From Caballeronia sp. LZ062 (lineage in GTDB: Bacteria; Pseudomonadota; Gammaproteobacteria; Burkholderiales; Burkholderiaceae): a stretch of 64,000 nt of DNA. The stretch's first letter is position 1; every line of letters starts with the position of its first letter. Below, one piece after another: positions 1 through 7,998 of this stretch. The position numbers and the translations under genes are program-made. The stretch lies in NCBI RefSeq assembly GCF_031450785.1, contig NZ_JARTWB010000002.1, forward strand, positions 372,001 to 436,000. The letters run 5' to 3'. The notes below the pieces were generated by a model, which was given only the letters and a program-made list of their open reading frames with translations, did not search any database and was not told the origin of the DNA.

Positions 1-1
1 C

Positions 2-754
2 GCCTGTATCGACTCCGTGCGGCCGGACGTGATCGTCAACCCCGCCGCCTATACAGCAGTCGACAAGGCCGAATCCGAGCCGGAGGCAGCGCGGGCAATC
101 AACGCGGAGGCGCCCGCGGTGCTTGCCGAAGAAGCGAAGCGGCTCGGTGCGCTTTTGGTTCACTATTCGACCGATTACGTCTTCGATGGCACGAAGCCCG
201 AAGCCTACTGCGAGTCCGACGAGACGAACCCGCAGAACGTCTACGGCGCGACCAAGCTGGCGGGCGAAGGGGCCGTCACCGCTTCCGGTGCGGCGCATCT
301 GATCTTCCGGACGAGTTGGGTGTACGGCCAGCGGGGCCGCAATTTCCTGCTGACAATGCTGAAGCTCGCGCGCGAACGTGAGGAGTTACGCATCGTCGCC
401 GATCAGTGGGGCGCGCCGACATGGTCTGCCACGATTGCGGCACTGACGGCATCGATCATCGCGCAGGGCATCGGCAGCCGGCTTGCGTGGTCCGAATGGG
501 CGCGGGAGAAGGGCGGTCTGTATCACCTGACTGCGCGCGACTCCACGTCGTGGGCAGGATTCGCGCAAGCGATTTTCGAGGAGTCGGGGCTCGCGACGCC
601 GCCCCGAGTCGTTCCCATCCCGTCTTCCGAGTACCCGACGCCCGCGCGCCGGCCGGCCAATTCGCGGCTGGACGGCGCCCGGCTGACGCGTGCTTTCGGA
701 CTGGTGCCGCCGGACTGGCGCGAGGCGCTGCGCCTTTGCCTGGCATCCAATTGA
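2..754 (+). CDS. rmlD: dTDP-4-dehydrorhamnose reductase, 5'-truncated by window edge
   Basis: This enzyme performs the last step of dTDP-L-rhamnose synthesis in the cytoplasm, NAD(P)H reduction of dTDP-4-dehydro-L-rhamnose. The frame is open from base 2 and reads into a typical RmlD core: the VNPAAYTAVDKAE segment, the STDYVFDG strand and the catalytic YGATK motif, ending with RPANSRLD. About 250 residues are present against roughly 300 in the family, so the N-terminal Rossmann glycine motif lies upstream of the window. A GTG at 17 is in frame but falls inside conserved sequence and is not the start. Its stop overlaps the TTG start of the next gene, as expected in a rhamnose operon. Confidence 0.95.
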   Translation, partial: ACIDSVRPDVIVNPAAYTAVDKAESEPEAARAINAEAPAVLAEEAKRLGALLVHYSTDYVFDGTKPEAYCESDETNPQNVYGATKLAGEGAVTASGAAHLIFRTSWVYGQRGRNFLLTMLKLAREREELRIVADQWGAPTWSATIAALTASIIAQGIGSRLAWSEWAREKGGLYHLTARDSTSWAGFAQAIFEESGLATPPRVVPIPSSEYPTPARRPANSRLDGARLTRAFGLVPPDWREALRLCLASN

Positions 755-1710
755 AAGCGCCGTCGAACGTCTCGCGGCTCGCCGATCCGCGTCTCGCGCA
801 GCTTGGCGCCGTCGTCGTGTTCTACAACCCGGACGCCGGTTGTATCGAGCGGGCGAATCGGCTTGCGCAATGGTGCCGCTGCGTCGTCGTGGACAACACG
901 CCGGGGCGCGAAGCCAGCGAGCGCATCAGCGCGCAGCTCGACGCGTCGATCGTCTACTTGCCGAATCACGAGAACCTCGGCATTGCCACGGCGCTGAACC
1001 AGGGTATCGAATCGCTGATTGCGGACGGCTTCAGGCTGGCCATGCTGTTCGACCAGGATAGCGATTCCACGCTCGAACTGATCACCGGACTGGCGGACGT
1101 CGCGCAAGCGGCCAACAAGCGCGGCGAACCCGTCGCGCTCGTCGGACCAGCCTATGAAGATGCGCGTCTGCGCGGGCTCGCCCCGTTTGTCCGCTTCGGC
1201 TATTTCCGTCTGGAACGCGTGATGCCGCACGGCGACGTACCGATCGACGTGGACTTTCTCATCACGTCCGGCTCGTGCGTGAACCTTGCGTATTGGCGCG
1301 ACATCGGCCCGATGGACGACTCGCTTTTCATCGATTTCGTCGATACCGAATGGTGTATGCGCGCGAAGTCGCGCGGATTTCGCGTGCTCGGCGTGCCCTG
1401 GATAGGTATGCGTCACGAACTGGGCGACGAACCGATCCGCGCGTTCGGCCGCAATTACCCGATGCACAGCGCGGTGCGCCACTACTACCTATTCAGGAAC
1501 GCCGTGGCGTTGCTCAAGCGCGGTTACGTGCCGTGCACGTGGAAGTCGACCGAGCTTATCAAGCTGCCGGTGCGCATCGTGATCTACGCGTGCTTCACGC
1601 CGGATGGCGCGACGCACGTGAAGATGGCGTGTCGCGGCCTCTGGCACGGTATGGTCGGACGCATGGGACCGCTGACCGGCCGGTCGACGCGGCGCAAAGG
1701 CACCGCGTAG
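751..1710 (+). CDS. GT2 glycosyltransferase, rhamnosyltransferase type
   Basis: Probable cytoplasmic GT-A fold transferase that adds rhamnose to the growing O-antigen; this job is inferred from its position directly after rmlD. The 319-residue product opens with a GT2 strand (GAVVVFYNPD, about residues 19-28), has the NHENLGIATALNQG segment and the metal-binding DQDSD at 101-105 typical of rhamnosyltransferases, and a later FVDTEWCMRA segment. The start is a TTG whose bases overlap the stop of rmlD; the reading frame extends upstream, but only as a shadow inside rmlD, so the coupled TTG is preferred. It ends back to back with the convergent gene at 1711. Confidence 0.85.
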   Translation: MKAPSNVSRLADPRLAQLGAVVVFYNPDAGCIERANRLAQWCRCVVVDNTPGREASERISAQLDASIVYLPNHENLGIATALNQGIESLIADGFRLAMLFDQDSDSTLELITGLADVAQAANKRGEPVALVGPAYEDARLRGLAPFVRFGYFRLERVMPHGDVPIDVDFLITSGSCVNLAYWRDIGPMDDSLFIDFVDTEWCMRAKSRGFRVLGVPWIGMRHELGDEPIRAFGRNYPMHSAVRHYYLFRNAVALLKRGYVPCTWKSTELIKLPVRIVIYACFTPDGATHVKMACRGLWHGMVGRMGPLTGRSTRRKGTA

Positions 1711-3894
1711 TCAGTCGAACTGTCCGATGCGCGGTTCGTCTGCGAGCGCGAACGGGCGCTTCGACGTATCGAGCGAAAGGTTGGGATTCCACGCCGGATC
1801 GCATAGAAGCGAGTCGCCCCAGCGGCTCTCCATCAGCCTAACTTCGCGCTGGAATCGCTGGAACTTCTCGGGCGCCATGTCTGATCCGCGCGTCGCCGAT
1901 TCGTGATGGTAAAGCTCCGCGTGGGGCGTCCACACATTGCGATAGCCGGCGTTGCGCACGCGGATGCAAAAGTCCACGTCGTTGAACGCGACGGCGAAAT
2001 CTTCGTCCAGTCCGCCGACTTCTTCATAGATCGACTTCCGAATGACGAGACACGCGGCAGTTACGACGGAAAGATTTTGCGTGGCGACGGCGCGGCCGAA
2101 ATAGCCGAACAGCCCGCGCCGCATCTTGTAATGCATATGGCCGGCCACGCCGCCGAGGCCGAGCACGACGCCGCCATGCTGCAGCGTGTCGTTCGGATAC
2201 CAGAGGCACGCGCCCACTGCGCCGTTGCCGGGCTGCGCGGCGATCGACACCATTTCCTCGAGCCAGTCCGGCGTGATGACTTCGATGTCGTTGTTCAGCA
2301 GGCACACGAACTCGCCGTTCGCGAGGGTCACCGCCGCATTATTCAATGCCGAGAAGTTGAACGGGCGGTCATCGCGCACGACGCGCACGTTGGGCCGCGA
2401 CCGCAGCACGTCGAAGTAGGCGAGCGTTTCGGGTTGCACGCTGCCGTTGTCGACGACGATGATCTCGAAGTTCGGATACGTGCTTTTCGCGAAGACGCTT
2501 TCGATGCACTGGCGCAGCAGTGCAACGCCGTCGCGCGTCGGAATGACGATCGACACGAGCGGAGCCGGCGTCGGCACGGCGTAGCGCACGCGCATGATGC
2601 CGACGTCGCTCGCGAGCTGCGTGACCGTGCCCGCTACCCCCGTTCGCGCCAAGTGTTCCTCCACCGAGCGGATGCCGGCCGCGAGCGCATAGGGCTTCTC
2701 GGTTCCGGAGCCTGCAGTGCTTCCCGGCACGATCCGCCAGTGATACAGGACGTGCGGAATGTGGTGCACTGCCGCGTGACCCGCAATCGTCACGCACCGT
2801 AGCGCCAGGTCGTGGTCCTGGCTGCCTTCGAAGCCTTTGCGGAAGCCGCCCGCCTGCCGCACGAGCGCGGTTTCGTAGACGCCGAGATGCGAGAACAGAT
2901 TCTGTACAAGGGAAAGCTCGGGATTCCAGTCGCTCTTCAAGTACGGCTCGGTGCGCTGGCCTTCCGGCGTGAGCTTGTCCTCGTCGCTGTAGAAGAGGCG
3001 TGCGGACGCATGTGCGTTGATCGCCTGCACGACCATCAGAAGCGCGTGCTCAGGAAGCAGGTCGTCGTGATCGAGCAAGGCGACGTATTCGCCGCTTGCC
3101 AGCGCAAGCGCGCTGTTGCTCGCTTCCGAGATGTGGCCGTTTTGTTCGCGCAGCGAGAGCTTGATGCGCGCATCGCTCGACGCGTATTCGCGAAGCGTGG
3201 CGATGACTTCCGGGCGCGTGGAAGCATCGTCGGCGATGCAGAGTTCCCAATGCGGATAAATCTGCGCCTGCACCGATTCGATCATCGCGCGAAGCAACGT
3301 GACGTCGCTGTTGTACGTCGGCACGAGAACGGAGATGAGCGGTTGTTTCGCGAGTGCCGATAGCTTGTCGCGCAGCAGGGCGCGCTTTGCGTCATCGATG
3401 GTGTCGTGACGTTCGATCCAGCGCTGATACGCGGCGGCATCGTCGGCGAAGGACTCGCTCGCGAGGATACGCCGGCTGCGGCGCAGGATACCGTCCACCC
3501 CTTCCTTCCGAAAGATGGCGTAGTAATGCGAGAGCGCAGGCCCCACGCCGCCTCGCATGCGAACGTGCCTTGCCAGGGATTGCCATGTGCGGTCGGCCTG
3601 GCGCGCGCGCACCGACGCCGAGCGCAGCGGCGCGGTGACACGCCAGGAAAGGGAGACTCGCAGCGCGGTAAGTTCGCCTTCGAGGAACTCGATGGTCTTT
3701 TTCTGCTCTTGCACCTTCGCCTCGGCGGCAACGCTTGCGCGTTCGCTCGCGGCGAGCGCGGCTCGCAATTCTGCGATGGCCGCTTCCAATTCCGCGATGC
3801 GCCGTGCGGGCGTGGCGGAGACAGGCGCTGCACCGTACGTGCTTTCGCTCTCTTGCGTCGACGACAAGGCGTCGCGCGGGGTTCGTTCAGTCAT
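1711..3894 (-). CDS. Two-domain GT2 glycosyltransferase with N-terminal coiled coil
   Basis: The 727-residue protein carries two GT2 modules. Residues about 32-80 form a predicted coiled coil rich in E, A, K and Q. The first catalytic domain begins near PLISVLVPTYNS (185) and has DHDD at 275-278. The second begins near PLVSIVIPTRDG (445), has NNDIE at 534-538 and the late NDVDFCIRVRNAGYR segment. Such tandem enzymes in ABC-dependent O-antigen loci often add two successive sugars or polymerise a repeat; the sugars cannot be read from sequence. ATG 3892-3894 (MTERTP) is chosen because the frame upstream is unlike protein. It is divergent from wzm and convergent with the rhamnosyltransferase. 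Confidence 0.88.
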   Translation of the reverse strand: MTERTPRDALSSTQESESTYGAAPVSATPARRIAELEAAIAELRAALAASERASVAAEAKVQEQKKTIEFLEGELTALRVSLSWRVTAPLRSASVRARQADRTWQSLARHVRMRGGVGPALSHYYAIFRKEGVDGILRRSRRILASESFADDAAAYQRWIERHDTIDDAKRALLRDKLSALAKQPLISVLVPTYNSDVTLLRAMIESVQAQIYPHWELCIADDASTRPEVIATLREYASSDARIKLSLREQNGHISEASNSALALASGEYVALLDHDDLLPEHALLMVVQAINAHASARLFYSDEDKLTPEGQRTEPYLKSDWNPELSLVQNLFSHLGVYETALVRQAGGFRKGFEGSQDHDLALRCVTIAGHAAVHHIPHVLYHWRIVPGSTAGSGTEKPYALAAGIRSVEEHLARTGVAGTVTQLASDVGIMRVRYAVPTPAPLVSIVIPTRDGVALLRQCIESVFAKSTYPNFEIIVVDNGSVQPETLAYFDVLRSRPNVRVVRDDRPFNFSALNNAAVTLANGEFVCLLNNDIEVITPDWLEEMVSIAAQPGNGAVGACLWYPNDTLQHGGVVLGLGGVAGHMHYKMRRGLFGYFGRAVATQNLSVVTAACLVIRKSIYEEVGGLDEDFAVAFNDVDFCIRVRNAGYRNVWTPHAELYHHESATRGSDMAPEKFQRFQREVRLMESRWGDSLLCDPAWNPNLSLDTSKRPFALADEPRIGQFD

Positions 3895-3952
3895 TGACGG
3901 TGAAAAGCGGCGTTCGTCTGCGATCGCCGCGCCATGCTCGGGCGGATCGGTG

Positions 3953-3958
3953 ATTATA
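3953..3958 (-). promoter_or_regulatory. Candidate -10 box (TATAAT) for the leftward GT2 gene
   Basis: The minus strand reads TATAAT here, 58 bases upstream of the ATG at 3894. No good -35 hexamer sits 16-18 bases further upstream, so this may be a chance match or an activator-dependent promoter. Confidence 0.3.
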
Positions 3959-4028
3959 CCGGACCGGTTCTTGCGCTCGGGAGGCGCGGCACAAGCGTGC
4001 GGCTGCCGACGCGGCTTGTCCGCCTGCG

Positions 4029-4058
4029 TTGGAACTTCGAGGCCGCCGCCATTACAAT
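4029..4058 (+). promoter_or_regulatory. Candidate sigma-70 promoter for wzm-wzt
   Basis: TTGGAA (4029-4034) and TACAAT (4053-4058) are separated by 18 bases, a good match to the housekeeping consensus. Transcription would start near 4065, about 140 bases before wzm. It is the best promoter-like match in this divergent region. Confidence 0.45.
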
Positions 4059-4204
4059 ACGGCCTCGACATCCGGTCGAAATTCCGCCGGCGGACCGTCG
4101 GGCGCAGCCGCGCGTCCCCTCGCGTCCGGCACGAAAGACCGTACTCGCTGCGTGCGGATCGCGCGCTACGGCCACCACGGCGCACCGCTGAAACCGATTC
4201 AGCA

Positions 4205-5044
4205 ATGAAAGGATCAAATCTTACGATGCAACGAAAAATTTCGGTGCGAGGCGGCGAAACAAGAGTCGTCCTTGCCGGGCGCGACGCGCTTGACGGTCTG
4301 CACGCCCATCCGATTTGGTCGACGCTCGCTTGGCAGGACATCCGCCAACGCTACCGGCGCTCCTTCCTCGGCCCGTTCTGGATCACGCTGACGATGGTCG
4401 TGACCATAGCGGGCATGGGTCCCTTATACGGCGCGCTGTTAAATATCAGCACGGAGGAGTTCGTCCCTTACCTCGCGCTCGGCATCATCACATGGGGACT
4501 CATTTCCACGCTCATCCTCGATGGGTGCATGGTCTTCATCGGCGCGGACAGCATTGTGCGATCGGTGCGTCTGCCTATCACCCTGCACGTATTCCGCACC
4601 GTGTACCGGAACGTGCTGTTCTTCGCTCACAATATTCTGGCCTACGTGCCAGTGATGATTTTTCTCAAGATTGCGCCGCGCCTCGAATGGCTAATGGCCA
4701 TCCCAGGACTGATCATCATCGTGCTTGCGGCCGTGCCGCTCTGCATGATTCTCGGCATCTTCTGCGCGCGGTTTCGCGACATGCAGCCGATCGTCGGAAG
4801 CGTCGTGCAGCTCGCTTTCTTTCTGACTCCGATCTTCTGGAAGCCCACGGCGCTCGGGCACCGCGCCTATGTGGCGGACTATAACCCGCTCTACATGTTC
4901 GTCGAACTCGTGCGTGCACCGATGTACGGCGCGGGGCTCGATCCAAGAATCTATACCGGCGCCTGCCTCACGACGCTCGTCCTCTACGCGATCGCCATTC
5001 CGCTTTTTGTTCGCTTTCGCTCTCGCATCGCGTTCTGGATCTAG
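4205..5044 (+). CDS. wzm: O-antigen ABC transporter permease Wzm
   Basis: Inner-membrane permease of the ABC-2 type that exports the completed undecaprenyl-linked O-antigen. The 279-residue protein has a short cytoplasmic N-terminus with the WQDIRQRYRRSFLGPFW signature of polysaccharide ABC permeases (about residues 40-55) followed by about six hydrophobic segments. It lies 3 bases ahead of the ATPase gene. The ATG at 4205 gives the longest good product. An ATG at 4226 (MQRKIS) is also possible, because AAGGA at 4209-4213 could act as its ribosome binding site. It presumably forms a heterotetramer with the Wzt encoded next. Confidence 0.93.
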   Translation: MKGSNLTMQRKISVRGGETRVVLAGRDALDGLHAHPIWSTLAWQDIRQRYRRSFLGPFWITLTMVVTIAGMGPLYGALLNISTEEFVPYLALGIITWGLISTLILDGCMVFIGADSIVRSVRLPITLHVFRTVYRNVLFFAHNILAYVPVMIFLKIAPRLEWLMAIPGLIIIVLAAVPLCMILGIFCARFRDMQPIVGSVVQLAFFLTPIFWKPTALGHRAYVADYNPLYMFVELVRAPMYGAGLDPRIYTGACLTTLVLYAIAIPLFVRFRSRIAFWI

Positions 5045-5047
5045 TCC

Positions 5048-5761
5048 ATGGCATTTCTCAAACTGAATCATTGCAGCCTGAACCTGCCGGTCTACGGTGC
5101 GGGAAACCGCTCGCTCAAACAGATGATGCTCTCCGCCGCGACAGGCGGACGCATTGCCGCCGACAGCCGTAAGCTGACCGTGGTCGAGGCGCTCCGGGAC
5201 GTCAGTCTCGAGGTCGCGGCGGGGGACCGCGTGGGTCTCGTCGGTCATAACGGCGCCGGCAAGACGACGCTGCTGCGCCTTCTCGCAGGCATCTATGAGC
5301 CGAGCACCGGGTCGTTTCTCTCGGAAGGACGTGTGACGAGCCTGCTCGATCTGACGCTCGGGCTCGACTACGAAGCGACCGGATACGAGAACATCGTGTT
5401 GCGCGGGCTGATCCTCGGCGCCTCGAAGGCCGAGATGCTGCGACTCACACCGCAGATCGCGGAATTCTCGGAACTCGGCAATTACCTCAATATGCCGGTG
5501 CGAACCTACTCGAGCGGTATGGTCCTGCGCCTCGCGTTCGCGATCGTCACGAGCGTACATGCCGACATTCTTCTCATGGACGAATGGCTGAGCGTCGGCG
5601 ACGCCAGTTTCGTGCAGAAGGCGGAGACGCATATGAAGGAGTTCGTCGGCAAGGCCGACATCCTCGTGCTCGCCTCGCACAACGCGCAGATCATCGAAGA
5701 TCTCTGCAACGTGATCGTCGAGCTGGAGCATGGAACGGTAAAGAATGTGCGGCGGGTTTGA
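5048..5761 (+). CDS. wzt: O-antigen ABC transporter ATPase Wzt, short form
   Basis: Nucleotide-binding subunit that powers export through Wzm. Walker A is GHNGAGKTT (residues 66-74), the signature is YSSGM and Walker B is DILLMDE, with the switch histidine in ASHNAQ. The protein is 237 residues long and stops soon after the switch region. Wzt proteins of chain-terminated O-antigens usually carry an additional C-terminal carbohydrate-binding domain and exceed 400 residues. The short form resembles KpsT and the Wzt of systems where export is not coupled to a terminal cap. The stop is clean, with no sign of a frameshifted remnant of the missing domain after 5761. Confidence 0.93.
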   Translation: MAFLKLNHCSLNLPVYGAGNRSLKQMMLSAATGGRIAADSRKLTVVEALRDVSLEVAAGDRVGLVGHNGAGKTTLLRLLAGIYEPSTGSFLSEGRVTSLLDLTLGLDYEATGYENIVLRGLILGASKAEMLRLTPQIAEFSELGNYLNMPVRTYSSGMVLRLAFAIVTSVHADILLMDEWLSVGDASFVQKAETHMKEFVGKADILVLASHNAQIIEDLCNVIVELEHGTVKNVRRV

Positions 5762-5797
5762 TCCGCGCGGTCTGATCGTCGAGGGTTCGGGAGCCTT

Positions 5798-7963
5798 ATG
5801 CCGGGGATGAAGGTTTTCGTCACGCGCGAGCTTTTCCCGTTCACACCGGGCGGCATCGGCCGCGTGATCGCGAACATACTCGACTCGGCTGCAGTTGCCG
5901 GGGACGAACGTCCGGCTGTCGTCTATCTCGGCGACCCGTTGGATACGGCGCGTTTCGCCGCGCGCTTTCCGGGCGTGCTGCTCGTCGATGCGTCGCCGCA
6001 AACCTATGCACTACGCGAAGACGGCTTTCGCTATCCGCAGGCCGAGCACTACACGACACATGCTCTGCACGCGGACTCGGTTCGCGTCATGCAGGTGCTC
6101 AAACGCCTCGAGCGCGCCGAAGGTCCTCTGCATTACGTCGAATTTCCCGACTGGGGAGGCTCGGCTTTCGCGTCGGCGCAAGAAAAGCGCCTCGGACTCG
6201 CTTTTCAGGAAGCGACGCTCGCGGTCCGCCTGCACACGTCCGACAGCATGCTGAGCGCGACGGAAAGCAAGCCCGTCGACGCCGCGTCCCTCGCGCTGTA
6301 CGACCTCGAGCGCAAGGCGCTGGCGGACTGCGATGTGGTCATCGGCCAGGTCGACGCGACGGCGCGCGCAATGCAGTCGTTCTTCGATTTTGACGATAGC
6401 GAGTGGCTTCCGCGGCTCATCATCGATGCGCCGCCCGTCCTGCTCGATCACGGTGCGCCCGCATCGTCATCGATCACGCCCGGCCCCGAGACGCCGATCC
6501 TGTTCTCGTCGAAGATCCAGCGCATCAAGCGGCCCGACGTGTTCGTTCGCGGCTGCTGCGACTTTCTTCGCGACACGCCGGCTTATCGCGGAACCGTGCA
6601 TTTGATGGCGATGGCGCCCGACGGCGCCTACCTCGACGAGATCAAACGGCTCGTTCCGCCCGAACTGGCCGCGCGATTCGCGTTCGACACACACGCAGAC
6701 AGCGCCACGCGGCATGCGCTTATTCAGGACTCGGTCTGCGTTTTTCCGGGAACGTTCGAGTCGTTTTGTCTCGCGGCTTACGAGGCGTCGATGTCGGGCG
6801 CGCTCTGTGTCCTCAACGCGGCGAACCCCGCCTTCTCCGATGCGTCGCCCTGGCGCGACGGCGTCGATTGCACGAAATTCGATGGCACGCCGGCGGGCCT
6901 GTGCAGTGCGCTGAAGCGTGTGTTCGACGCTGGCTCCTCGCTCGCGGTGGTCCGCGCGACGGCGCGAAACGCTCTGCCGCAAGCGTCGAAGGGCGTAAGC
7001 GGGGCGCGCGTCGAAGGCGATACGTCGCCGCTCGCGAGTGTGCTGATTCCGCATCACAACCTGGGCGCATACCTCGCGCAGACCGTGGACAATGCGCTCG
7101 CCGCGCGCTATCCGAACATCGAGGTCGTCGTCGTCGATGACGCATCGACCGATCCGCACAGCCGCGAAGCCGTCGCCGAACTCGCGCGGCGGAACGATCC
7201 GCGCGTGCGCGTCGTCGAATCGCCGCTCAATCGCGGGCTCGCTGCGACGCGCAATCTCGCGCTCGCCCACGCGCGCGGTGAATATGCGCTGACGCTCGAC
7301 GCCGACGATCTGATCGACCCGGCGTTCATCGCGATCGCCGTGGGCGCGCTGGCGCGGCATCCGGCAATATCCTTCGTTGTCCCTCAGACCGCGTACTTCG
7401 ATGACGCTCCCGACGCCGATCCGGCCAATGCGCCGTGGACGCAATGCCTGACCTTTGTCGGAGAAGCGCGGGCGTCGGGATTCTTCCTCAACCGCTTCTC
7501 GACCGCGTGCATCATGGGACGCGTGCAGGCGTTCCGCTCGCTCGGATACAACGAGTCGTTGAGCGCCTATGAAGACTGGGACCTGTACCTGCGCGCCGTG
7601 ATGTCGCGAACGCGCTTCGTCGTGACGAATGCCGTGCACTTCTACTACCGGCGGCGGCAGTCTTCGATGATTCACGGCGAGGCCGCGATGCAGCGTCTCG
7701 CTCTTTACTATCACGACATCCTGCGCGACAAGACCATCACGGTAGGCCGCAACGTCCTGCCGATGTATCTGCTGGAAGCGGGCAGCGGCGCAGGGCGGGG
7801 CGAGTCGCCCGACCATCTGCGCGCCCGTCTGGCTGCTTATGAGCAAAGCGTGGTGGTGCAGGCCGCACTCGCGTTGCGGGCGCAGGCAGACCGCCTTCCG
7901 CGCTGGATGACCGCGGCTCTAAGACGAATCGTCAGGCTCCTACGTGGGCGGCGCGGCGCTTAG
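5798..7963 (+). CDS. Bifunctional glycosyltransferase, GT4-like domain fused to GT2
   Basis: The 721-residue protein joins two glycosyltransferase folds. Residues 1-390 are GT-B/GT4-like: FTPGGIGRV near 15-23, SSKIQRIKRPDVFVRG near 237-252, and a C-terminal FESFCLAAYEASMSG block near 320-334 corresponding to the E-x7-E region. Residues 411-720 are a GT2 domain beginning PLASVLIPHHNLG, with DADD at 501-504 and AYEDWDLYLRA later. It is a clear paralog of the gene at 10073 and presumably adds two linked sugars. The start at 5798 has GGGAG 4 bases ahead; the ATG at 5807 (MKVFVTREL) matches the paralog's start equally well. Sugars cannot be assigned. Confidence 0.87.
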   Translation: MPGMKVFVTRELFPFTPGGIGRVIANILDSAAVAGDERPAVVYLGDPLDTARFAARFPGVLLVDASPQTYALREDGFRYPQAEHYTTHALHADSVRVMQVLKRLERAEGPLHYVEFPDWGGSAFASAQEKRLGLAFQEATLAVRLHTSDSMLSATESKPVDAASLALYDLERKALADCDVVIGQVDATARAMQSFFDFDDSEWLPRLIIDAPPVLLDHGAPASSSITPGPETPILFSSKIQRIKRPDVFVRGCCDFLRDTPAYRGTVHLMAMAPDGAYLDEIKRLVPPELAARFAFDTHADSATRHALIQDSVCVFPGTFESFCLAAYEASMSGALCVLNAANPAFSDASPWRDGVDCTKFDGTPAGLCSALKRVFDAGSSLAVVRATARNALPQASKGVSGARVEGDTSPLASVLIPHHNLGAYLAQTVDNALAARYPNIEVVVVDDASTDPHSREAVAELARRNDPRVRVVESPLNRGLAATRNLALAHARGEYALTLDADDLIDPAFIAIAVGALARHPAISFVVPQTAYFDDAPDADPANAPWTQCLTFVGEARASGFFLNRFSTACIMGRVQAFRSLGYNESLSAYEDWDLYLRAVMSRTRFVVTNAVHFYYRRRQSSMIHGEAAMQRLALYYHDILRDKTITVGRNVLPMYLLEAGSGAGRGESPDHLRARLAAYEQSVVVQAALALRAQADRLPRWMTAALRRIVRLLRGRRGA

Positions 7964-7998
7964 GCTAAGCTGTAGGCATTCTTTTTGGTCGGAAACAC

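Larger units (their letters stand above)
3895..4204. other. Divergent intergenic region between GT2 gene and wzm
   Basis: This 310-base stretch separates two divergently oriented genes and shows no convincing coding sequence. It must hold the promoters for both sides; the two best candidates are listed separately. Nothing else recognisable, such as an ops/JUMPstart element, was found. Confidence 0.6.

Noticed and set aside
17..19. GTG as the start of rmlD
   Set aside because: The frame continues upstream in sequence that reads as RmlD, so the gene extends beyond the window.
5762..5797. Remnant of a Wzt carbohydrate-binding domain after wzt
   Set aside because: The gap is only 36 bases and the next gene is an unrelated glycosyltransferase, so no decayed domain is present.
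4691..6001. A minus-strand open frame of about 436 codons opposite wzm-wzt
   Set aside because: Composition is arginine- and glutamate-rich without recognisable motifs, and both strands cannot be coding the transporter and this product plausibly.
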